Part shown: positions 16,361 to 22,721 of the stretch, piece by piece | How positions within the stretch are numbered: position 1 is the first letter of the stretch | How the letters are laid out: every line of letters begins with the position of its first letter | Virus record (IMG/VR): IMGVR_UViG_3300023178_000280 | Location: 1-22,721 of that record | Origin: a virus | Length of the DNA: 22,721 nucleotides | Direction: 5' to 3' (one strand) | Made by a program: the position numbers and the translations under genes | The notes under the pieces: model-generated | Told to the model about the DNA's origin: nothing | Seen by the model: only the letters and a program-made list of their open reading frames with translations | Databases searched by the model: none

Positions 16361-18319
16361 ATGCCAACAATTGTAGATCCAGATGGATTGTTTGACACCG
16401 GCGGTGATTCGGCCGGTAAAAACATTCATATCGATACTGCATTACGAACAATTAAGGTTCGTAATAACAGTGCTGCGCCAAAGGGTCCGGTTCTAGATGA
16501 AACGGGTGTAACTCTTCAGGCGCTTTACAGCTTTCTTAAACAAGAATGGAAGGATGACCCGAACAACAAATCGCTTATTGCTTATCCTTTCCCATTGATC
16601 GCGATTACACCAGAACAGTTCGAATGGCGTTTCGGATGGTCACCTGCTGACGATTCATCACGTACCCTGTTACGTACTGCTGGTTGGAGAGAATTTGGTA
16701 CAGACAACTCTACCCTATTGCGAGAGTACATCGGTACTATTTCATTGGGTAACATTGACGGTGACCAGAACCAAGACGAAGTTGGTAATCAACACAAAGT
16801 CTACTATGGATGGTTCAATAACGCGACTGGTGTTTCGGTCGCAGGGCCAAGCGATTATGCTTTTCCAGGCGAAGTTAACCAAGCGATACAAACTTTTGGT
16901 AACGCAGACAACGGTAACTTTGACCGTCGTACAAATGTGTTGCGTCTGTTCATTCGTCAGGAAGCTAAAACATTTGACCAGACAGATACAACCGACATTG
17001 GTTTGACTGGTGGTTCAACGCTTCCGTATAACACTCAGCGATTCCCGCTGGTTGAAAACGATGACCTGAAAATCATTGGTACTGGTACTACGTCTTCTCC
17101 AGAATACTCAGACGCTGTGCTTGAGGCCGCTAATGCGGTGGGTCAGTTATACTCTAACGCTCGTGATGGATCAACCATTCAGTATCTCTTGACAGATTCA
17201 TCTTCTGCTGGATTTGGTTATTCAGAAGATCTTGTTGGTGGTCCATATAACTTTGGTATTAAGATCAAATCAGCATCAGGTGTTGATGGTACTACTCCAT
17301 TAACGAATGAACAGTTGTATGCTTGGACTCAGAGAGAATTGAGACAAGATTCTGATATTGCCGCTGATAATGCATTAGTAGGTACGGTTACGCTCAAGGG
17401 TAAGCTAGCAGACGAATTGTTGGCCTTCGTTGGTGATACTCTAACAACCAAACCAGCAACCAACATTAATCAGGGTGGGTCGATCTCTGGTGTTGCTCTC
17501 ACAAACATTAATGCTGATGATATTAACAACACGCAGTTATTTAATACTGGTGGTTCGTTACAATCGTTTCCGATTTCAACATCTATTAGTATTGGTTTCT
17601 CTGCTGATATTTTGGGTGATAGTGCTAGTGCTAAAGTGTTTGTATATTATGACCACACACGAGATTACGCTGTTGGTGGTGAAATTGGAACATCGATTGA
17701 GATTGCTAATGCGGGAACAGCTGCGGGTGATACTGCACAGGACTCTGCAAACTTTATTTTGACTGGTACAACCTTCACACCTTTATTGACGACTACTACT
17801 GTTCAGAACCCCGAAGGTTTGAACCCAGCAGTAGATGCTGATGCATTTTTCCGTGTTCATAAAAATGCCGAGACTGGTGCTAACCACAATGTTATCTGGA
17901 AGGTTACAACAGTGTTCGACTCAAGCAATTTCGCTGCAATAACGCTTGATGATACGGTTGCACCAATTGACGAGACATTAGACACAACGGGTGATGCGAT
18001 TTATACTCATCCTATCAACTCTCCAGGCGCATTGCTACTTGACTCTGCTGGAGCAACATCGGAAAATAATGTTGCTCAAGCAGCGGTGTCAACTCTTGCT
18101 CCGGCGAATTTGACAAATAACCGATATGTACTGACATATGCGTTTACTAACAATTCTCAGAAGGATAGAGAGGGTGGGTCGCCTTTCGTTGCTAATGTTC
18201 GTGCTATCGGATTGGATAATGGTAGTTGGGTAGAACAGCTTCAGACAATTACTTCTCAGAATACGAATAGTATCTCTGTAGTATCTGCTGTAGAAAGAAA
18301 CTACTCTGACCCAGCATAA
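16361..18319 (+). CDS. Probable major virion structural protein (652 aa)
   Basis: I do not recognise a characterised family. The N-terminal third (IHIDTALRTIKV; GVTLQALYSFLKQEWKDDPN; YPFPLIAITPEQFEWRFGWS followed by PADDSSRTLLRTAGWRE) resembles an uncharacterised family that I have seen in marine phage genomes. The rest is Thr/Ala/Asn-rich and beta-strand-like, without signal peptide, membrane segment or enzyme motif. It ends in ERNYSDPA, matching DRNYRDPV at the end of the 763-residue protein at 18805. The gene has its own late promoter (16302), a strong ribosome site and its own terminator (18331), an arrangement that suggests high expression, as for the sheath-tube unit. Likely a decoration, whisker or fibre protein; this is inference. 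Confidence 0.78.
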   Translation: MPTIVDPDGLFDTGGDSAGKNIHIDTALRTIKVRNNSAAPKGPVLDETGVTLQALYSFLKQEWKDDPNNKSLIAYPFPLIAITPEQFEWRFGWSPADDSSRTLLRTAGWREFGTDNSTLLREYIGTISLGNIDGDQNQDEVGNQHKVYYGWFNNATGVSVAGPSDYAFPGEVNQAIQTFGNADNGNFDRRTNVLRLFIRQEAKTFDQTDTTDIGLTGGSTLPYNTQRFPLVENDDLKIIGTGTTSSPEYSDAVLEAANAVGQLYSNARDGSTIQYLLTDSSSAGFGYSEDLVGGPYNFGIKIKSASGVDGTTPLTNEQLYAWTQRELRQDSDIAADNALVGTVTLKGKLADELLAFVGDTLTTKPATNINQGGSISGVALTNINADDINNTQLFNTGGSLQSFPISTSISIGFSADILGDSASAKVFVYYDHTRDYAVGGEIGTSIEIANAGTAAGDTAQDSANFILTGTTFTPLLTTTTVQNPEGLNPAVDADAFFRVHKNAETGANHNVIWKVTTVFDSSNFAAITLDDTVAPIDETLDTTGDAIYTHPINSPGALLLDSAGATSENNVAQAAVSTLAPANLTNNRYVLTYAFTNNSQKDREGGSPFVANVRAIGLDNGSWVEQLQTITSQNTNSISVVSAVERNYSDPA

Positions 18320-18330
18320 TAAAATGAACG

Positions 18331-18362
18331 GGGGGCCCCGAAGGGTCCCCTTAATTTTTTTT
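18331..18362 (+). terminator. Rho-independent terminator after the 652-aa protein gene
   Basis: An 8-bp stem GGGGGCCC (18331-18338) / GGGTCCCC (18343-18350), with one G-U pair, closes a CGAA loop and is followed by TTAATTTTTTTT. It begins 11 bases after the stop codon and ends 10 bases before the next start codon. Confidence 0.92.
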
Positions 18363-18372
18363 GAGGAATATT

Positions 18373-18639
18373 ATGAAAATATCTTTAGAACAAACATGTG
18401 ATATACTTAATCGAAATGCTGATGAAGTTCTTTATATTGCTAACAATGAGAAACGACTTCCGATTCAACTTGTTGGTGATGAAGAATTAAACTATAACGA
18501 AGATGGTACAATTTCGTTTAATGAAAACGTCGAAACTACTGAACCAACATGGTGGTTTAATTTAGATGATGTGCTAGCGTTTAAAAAGCAGATGGATGAA
18601 GGTTTGGACGGAGAACTCAGACAGATCTTAGAGGAATAA
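18373..18639 (+). CDS. Small acidic protein with excisionase/MerR-like helix-turn-helix pattern (88 aa)
   Basis: The start is ATG 18373, with GAGGA (18363-18367) upstream, rather than TTG 18361 in the terminator tract. The pattern SLEQTCDILN - RNADEVLYIANNEK - RLPIQLVGDEE - TWWFNLDDVLAFKKQMDEG follows the winged-helix excisionase layout: helix, turn, recognition helix, a strand with Leu-Pro, and then the final 'W-x-F-x-x-x-D-V-L-A-F' helix. The usual Arg/Lys of the wing are replaced by acidic residues, so DNA binding is not assured. Context is a structural block just after a terminator. It could be a late regulator, a DNA mimic or a protein-binding adaptor built on the HTH fold. The fold is a moderate inference; the function is unknown. 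Confidence 0.65.
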   Translation: MKISLEQTCDILNRNADEVLYIANNEKRLPIQLVGDEELNYNEDGTISFNENVETTEPTWWFNLDDVLAFKKQMDEGLDGELRQILEE

Positions 18640-18640
18640 G

Positions 18641-18805
18641 ATGCCGATACCGGAAGATTATTTCGTAAGAATAACAGTTGATTCTCAGATTGTACAAGTG
18701 TACAAAGATGGTGAATATATTACGACAGATTACCCATCCCCAGTTGATGCTCTAAACGCTGCCAAAACATTAATCGAGAATGAAATTACGGAGTTAGAAA
18801 ACTAA
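18641..18805 (+). CDS. 54-residue hypothetical protein
   Basis: ATG 18641 follows the previous stop by one base, with GAGGAA (18631-18636) 4 bases upstream, and the frame ends at TAA 18803-18805, overlapping the next ATG as TAATG. The peptide shows strand (YFVRITVDSQIVQVYKDGEY), turn, and acidic helix (PVDALNAAKTLIENEITELE), a compact beta-beta-alpha layout. The tight spacing on both sides and the ribosome site make it a real gene in an operon with its neighbours. No family is recognised. Confidence 0.72.
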   Translation: MPIPEDYFVRITVDSQIVQVYKDGEYITTDYPSPVDALNAAKTLIENEITELEN

Positions 18806-21096
18806 TGACTGTTAGTATTTCTACGACTGGCCCAATAGAAATGGATCAGATCTTTGACGGAGATACGATCACGGAATGGACAAACTCCAATAGGCTTTCT
18901 TTGGATGGATTTAATTCCGAAATTGAAGGCACAGGATGTGTTGCAATCTCTTTGGCAAAAAACAGTACGGTGACTTATACGTACACGCCTGGGCTAGGAA
19001 TCAATGTACCAGAACATACGGAACCAGATTATGCGAGTCGAGAACAGGTGCCCGCAGCGGCAATTACGGGTGAGTTTAAAACTCAAGCAATTATTAACTC
19101 TTATACTACCATTGGTGGTATTTTAAACACTTACTCAATTACTATAAATGATGAACAGACCCCGACAGCGGGCACAGCGACTTATGATATTTTACCGGAG
19201 TTTACTGGAGCAACATCGTCTTTAACTTTAAAATCTTTTGTTCCAACAGCATTAGATCTGTCTGCTGGAACTTTAGGATTAGATGAAACTGCGGGTACTG
19301 GAATTGAGTCAGTAGATTTTAATTACGACGTGCAAAACGTAAACATTCGATCGGTTGATAATGCATTTATTGATATCGGTTGGGCTGGTAATGGAATAAA
19401 TGTCTTGGGCTTAACCGATAGTGATTCTCTTTTTCGAGAGGCAGTCGATGCTGATATTAATGGAGACACACATTATGGGGTATTACAAAGTTTCGAAGGT
19501 GTTGTTTTTGCACAACACAATATTGAGTTCAATGCAGGAGCGTTGGCAGACCCAGGCCAAGTAAGCAGAAACGAAAATTTAACTTTTGTTGAAACTCTGA
19601 ATGGCACCAATCAATATGTTCTGCTATTCTCCAGCAGCAGCGGCGGCGATCAATCATTGATTGGATCAAATATTCAAACGACTGGTAACTGTATTTTAGA
19701 TTGTCTTGTGAACACCGCCGATTCTTTTACTATGGATGGAGGATCATTTAAGAAAGCAAGGTCAGTTCTTTTTTATAACAACGCGTCGACAGGTAATATT
19801 GACCAACGAATCGAAAATGCTGTTTTTGAAGACATTACCTATGTAAACACAGGATTGGGCGGAGCAAATTCCAGTCTCAGTGGTGGTAACGGTGAGGGGT
19901 ATTTTAGAAATTGCAATATGACCAATATATCCGGTTTATGGATTGAATCTACCTTTGAAAATAATACGATCACAAATTGCGATTCAGTAAGAGCTTATAA
20001 CATAAATCAACCGAGCTCTCGCGATTTTATCATATCCGATTGCACTATAACAAATAGTGGGCGAATAAATACCACACTTCAAGACTCAGCTGTTTCAGGT
20101 TCGCCTCTTTTCGTAACCAATTGTACCTTTGATTCTTCGGGAAGATTGGAAGGCGCAGCCTTATTTGCAGATAGTGATACATTCAACGATATTACTGGAT
20201 GTACCTTCACTCGCAATATCAGCACTAATGCGGCTGTTGAACTTCGTGTGGGCGGAAATGTAACTCTCGATTGGGATAATAACACATTAACAGGGTATGG
20301 AACTGGAACCGTTGGAACTGATGTTGCGAGCACTGCGAATGGTGCAATTGCTGTTGACTTCCTATCAAACTCAACATTAACTCTTAATGTTATAAATGGA
20401 TCAACTGTTCCTACTGTCGAGAAAATAGGAACCGGAACTGTAAATATTGTAAATAGTGCTATTGTTTCATTGACTCGTTTGTTGGGTAACACAGAGATTA
20501 GTGTTCTTGACAATCCATCACCATACTCAGCAACATCATTACCAGCGCCTTCTATTACAACTATCGCATCAACTGAAAGAGTGAGTGCAGACACAATTAC
20601 TGGCAATGGTTCTAGTGATTATGTCAATTATTCTAACAATGGTGGGTTTGTGCAGATTAATGCGACAGGTCTTGGTTCAAGCTTCACGAACTTTCCCGGC
20701 GTACTTCAAGACACTAACGCATCAAGTCCAAGAAATTTGACCGCTGGCGACAAAGTTCGAGTAACTATTAGAGACGATGCTGACAACCCATCATTACAGT
20801 TATTCGATGAGTTTGAGGTTTCAGGTACACCGTCGAGCGCATCTATACTGACAACGACTTCGTTTAGTGGATTTGAATCTGCATTTGGTACGACATTAAA
20901 TAGTGCGAATAGTAAGATCGTCACTGTCGAAAAGGTCGATGCGAGATTCCAGTTTTCGACTCCGGTAGGTAATGTGGTCGACATCCTTGCGTTTAGAACT
21001 GGTTCAGATCCCGTGTTGTCCCTAGAAAATATAGCAGAAACAGGTAACTTACCATTATCACAGGTCGGTGACAGAAACTACCGAGACCCAGTATAA
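18805..21096 (+). CDS. Beta-rich virion-type protein, probable beta-helix (763 aa)
   Basis: ATG 18805 overlaps the preceding stop (TAATG). No signal peptide. The middle (about residues 290-500) has short repeated turns rich in Asn, Thr, Gly and Cys (YFRNCNMTNISG; STFENNTITNCDS; FIISDCTITNSG; LFVTNCTFDSSG; FNDITGCTFTRN; LDWDNNTLTGYG), the signature of a right-handed parallel beta-helix as in tailspikes and polysaccharide-binding proteins. The flanks are beta-sandwich-like. No obvious catalytic motif can be named. The C-terminus DRNYRDPV matches ERNYSDPA of the 652-residue protein, suggesting a shared terminal docking or folding element. Role as a host-contact or decoration protein is inferred. 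Confidence 0.78.
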   Translation: MTVSISTTGPIEMDQIFDGDTITEWTNSNRLSLDGFNSEIEGTGCVAISLAKNSTVTYTYTPGLGINVPEHTEPDYASREQVPAAAITGEFKTQAIINSYTTIGGILNTYSITINDEQTPTAGTATYDILPEFTGATSSLTLKSFVPTALDLSAGTLGLDETAGTGIESVDFNYDVQNVNIRSVDNAFIDIGWAGNGINVLGLTDSDSLFREAVDADINGDTHYGVLQSFEGVVFAQHNIEFNAGALADPGQVSRNENLTFVETLNGTNQYVLLFSSSSGGDQSLIGSNIQTTGNCILDCLVNTADSFTMDGGSFKKARSVLFYNNASTGNIDQRIENAVFEDITYVNTGLGGANSSLSGGNGEGYFRNCNMTNISGLWIESTFENNTITNCDSVRAYNINQPSSRDFIISDCTITNSGRINTTLQDSAVSGSPLFVTNCTFDSSGRLEGAALFADSDTFNDITGCTFTRNISTNAAVELRVGGNVTLDWDNNTLTGYGTGTVGTDVASTANGAIAVDFLSNSTLTLNVINGSTVPTVEKIGTGTVNIVNSAIVSLTRLLGNTEISVLDNPSPYSATSLPAPSITTIASTERVSADTITGNGSSDYVNYSNNGGFVQINATGLGSSFTNFPGVLQDTNASSPRNLTAGDKVRVTIRDDADNPSLQLFDEFEVSGTPSSASILTTTSFSGFESAFGTTLNSANSKIVTVEKVDARFQFSTPVGNVVDILAFRTGSDPVLSLENIAETGNLPLSQVGDRNYRDPV

Positions 21097-21102
21097 AAAA
21101 CT

Positions 21103-21110
21103 TATAAATA
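21103..21110 (+). promoter_or_regulatory. T4-type late promoter box TATAAATA
   Basis: Exact box 6 bases after the stop of the 763-residue protein gene. Predicted start of transcription is near 21116. It would serve the 32-residue basic peptide (21142) and the large gene at 21255. Confidence 0.8.
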
Positions 21111-21141
21111 AAGGAATACTAACGCAAAGATTGGAACGGAC

Positions 21142-21240
21142 ATGAAGTGGAATAGTCAACCACCACAGAAAAAAGATAGGTGGAAGAATAGGGGAAAACC
21201 TAAACCACTGCCTCAAAAGCCAGCGAAGCAATCTAAGTAA
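21142..21240 (+). CDS. 32-residue Lys/Pro/Gln-rich basic peptide
   Basis: ATG 21142 is preceded by GGAACGGA (21133-21140) and the frame ends at TAA 21238-21240. The peptide (MKWNSQPPQKKDRWKNRGKP, then KPLPQKPAKQSK) carries about 11 Lys/Arg and only one acidic residue, with no hydrophobic core, so it is probably disordered and nucleic-acid- or acid-surface-binding if made. It lies between a late promoter and a large probable structural gene, 14 bases before the next start. Position and ribosome site support translation; nothing is known of its role. Confidence 0.55.
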   Translation: MKWNSQPPQKKDRWKNRGKPKPLPQKPAKQSK

Positions 21241-21254
21241 CGGAGAAATTTTAA

Positions 21255-22721
21255 ATGGCAGGCGAAAAACGATTCACAAGAATACCACCGGAGAGCACTG
21301 GCGATCGCCTGTATATGGTGCATACTGCTGAGATCGAATTCCAACAGAAATTAGATGCACAAGGTGGTGATACTGATCACGTTTGGAAGATTGGTGAAAT
21401 GTACGACATTACCAATTTTCAAGGTAGCATGGTGCATGTTCACGGTGTTTACGATAAAGGTGATGGTACTGGTATTCTTGCTGTTCACTACAATAAAACT
21501 GCAAAATTTGAAAATGCAGTTCCTGCCGCTGGCGAAACCATTTCTTATGATGGTACACCCATCTGTAAAGTATTAGAAGCATATGACGTATACATACCAA
21601 CTACCCACATTATGGGGTACGACAACCCAGAGTACGGCTTAGAGATTGACCGTTTCGGGGCGGCAAACATTAGATTCTCAGAAGGACAACCAGAACTTGC
21701 GGCATATGGTCAGTTGCGTATTGCTGACTCAAAGGTTCTTGCTAATTATAATTTTGACACTGATGCAATGCCCTCGCAATTTGCAAACTCTCTCTTGGGT
21801 TCTGGCACTGCTGTATGGGACTCAGGTAAAAAATGGATACGTCTTGGTTTAGAAGGTAATCTTGGTGGCGGTGCTATCAATGATCTTGCAACAAACACCT
21901 CACACCTTTATCACCCGTTAACGTTTGGTTCTGGTATCTTCGTTATTATGGGAACCATGATTCCTGATACTGGTAAAGCAACCTGTGTGAGAAACTGGGG
22001 CCCATTTGATGCAACTGACGGGTTTATGTTCCGTCTCACTGGGTCAGGTATCTCTGTCGTACATCGTAGAACTTTTGACGGTATTCAAACCGAAAAAGTT
22101 ATCCCACAATCAAATTGGAATGGAGATCGTCTGGATGGCGCTGGCGGTAATGGCAACAGATCAGGTGTAACCCTTGATGTCACAACGGCAAACCAATATT
22201 TCTACGATTATCAAAACTTGGGTGGAGGTTCTATTCGTTGGGGTATTATCATCAACGGTGAACGAATCATCTGTCATGAAATGGATATGAGTAATCGAAC
22301 CGACATCGGATGGCAAACAAATGCTATCGGGTTGAGTGCAAGACCTATTTGTTGGGCAACTAAGAGAACGTCTGCGCCGACAGAAGATACTGCTGATTAT
22401 TTCTATGCATTGGGCGCTGGTGTTTGGACAGATGCTCAAACTGACCCCATTCAAGAATTGGGAAAGCCAAGTTCTATTGATGAAACATTCATGATTGATA
22501 ACAAAGTAACTACTGCGGGTGTTCCATATACGCAGGGTGCTTATTACATCACCTCAATGCGTCCGGCTTCCGAATACCCTGCTGGTTTTCCTGCCGCCGG
22601 ACAAGATAACCACTCTCTGTATGCACCAGAACAAATTCGTCTCAATTGTTTTAACAATGACGGAACTTTCCCAGATGGCGAACTGCGTGTGTTCTTGAAG
22701 TGTATTCTTCGAGGAGAAAAG
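21255..22721 (+). CDS. Large probable virion protein (3' end outside window)
   Basis: ATG 21255 has GGAGA (21242-21246) 8 bases upstream, and the frame is open for 489 codons to the window end. It begins MAGEKRFTRIPPESTGDRLY followed by MVHTAEIEF and goes on with mixed beta-type sequence rich in Gly, aromatic and His residues (WKIGEMYDITNFQGSMVHVH; YDNPEYGLEIDRFGAANIRF). A middle part (about residues 220-400) has jelly-roll-like strands (GIFVIMGTMIPDTGKATCVR; GIIINGERIICHEMDMSN). No membrane segment or enzyme motif is recognised. Being in a late unit with a T4-type promoter and among probable virion genes, it is most likely a structural or host-contact protein. The incomplete C-terminus prevents a firmer call. 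Confidence 0.8.
   Translation, partial: MAGEKRFTRIPPESTGDRLYMVHTAEIEFQQKLDAQGGDTDHVWKIGEMYDITNFQGSMVHVHGVYDKGDGTGILAVHYNKTAKFENAVPAAGETISYDGTPICKVLEAYDVYIPTTHIMGYDNPEYGLEIDRFGAANIRFSEGQPELAAYGQLRIADSKVLANYNFDTDAMPSQFANSLLGSGTAVWDSGKKWIRLGLEGNLGGGAINDLATNTSHLYHPLTFGSGIFVIMGTMIPDTGKATCVRNWGPFDATDGFMFRLTGSGISVVHRRTFDGIQTEKVIPQSNWNGDRLDGAGGNGNRSGVTLDVTTANQYFYDYQNLGGGSIRWGIIINGERIICHEMDMSNRTDIGWQTNAIGLSARPICWATKRTSAPTEDTADYFYALGAGVWTDAQTDPIQELGKPSSIDETFMIDNKVTTAGVPYTQGAYYITSMRPASEYPAGFPAAGQDNHSLYAPEQIRLNCFNNDGTFPDGELRVFLKCILRGEK

Noticed and set aside
20079-20606. 175-codon minus-strand open frame inside the 763-aa protein gene
   Set aside because: Fully inside a well-supported + strand gene, low-complexity Val/Thr/Pro/Ser composition, and no promoter or ribosome site.

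Overview
The window is a continuous stretch of the structural (late) region of a T4-like contractile-tailed bacteriophage. Every supported gene is on the + strand. Genes are tightly packed, no gap exceeds about 110 bases, and no host, tRNA, integrase or transposase genes are visible. The neck, terminase, tail and portal proteins resemble the marine 'exo-T-even' relatives of T4 (cyanophage and pelagiphage type) more than T4 itself. The DNA is A+T-rich. The host cannot be read from this window.

Layout: (1) 1-5049 is the 3' part of a very long adhesin or tail-fibre gene ending in an intramolecular chaperone (S74) domain. (2) 5054-6305 holds an unrecognised virion-type protein, a small BppU-N-like protein and a 32-codon ORF. 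(3) 6341-11074 is the neck and packaging block: gp13, a small membrane-anchored insert, gp14, gp15, gp16 and gp17, largely chained by TAATG overlaps. (4) 11157-13504 encodes tail sheath gp18 and tail tube gp19, preceded by a T4-type late promoter and closed by a strong terminator. (5) 13567-16300 is portal gp20 overlapping a collagen-like fibre gene. (6) 16361-18319 is a 652-residue structural-type protein with its own late promoter and terminator. (7) 18373-22721 holds a small excisionase-like HTH protein, a 54-residue protein, a 763-residue beta-rich protein sharing a C-terminal motif with the 652-residue one, a 32-residue basic peptide, and the 5' part of another large protein of probable virion type.

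How it works together: exact TATAAATA late-promoter boxes at 5797, 11087, 16302 and 21103 (plus AATAAATA at 6308) divide the region into late units, and hairpin/U-tract terminators at 13522 and 18331 end two of them. gp17 and gp16 package DNA through the gp20 portal, gp13/gp14 complete the neck, gp15 caps the tail, and gp18/gp19 form the contractile tail. The remaining large beta-rich or collagen-like proteins are probably fibres or decorations for host contact; this is inference.

The most distinctive element is a perfect 12-bp inverted repeat at 5801-5812/5840-5851. Its 3' arm contains the start codon of the gene at 5842 and its 5' arm overlaps the late promoter. Read-through RNA could therefore hide the start codon, while RNA begun at the late promoter could not. 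Several small genes (6207, 18641, 21142) are described here that a length-filtered gene call would miss.
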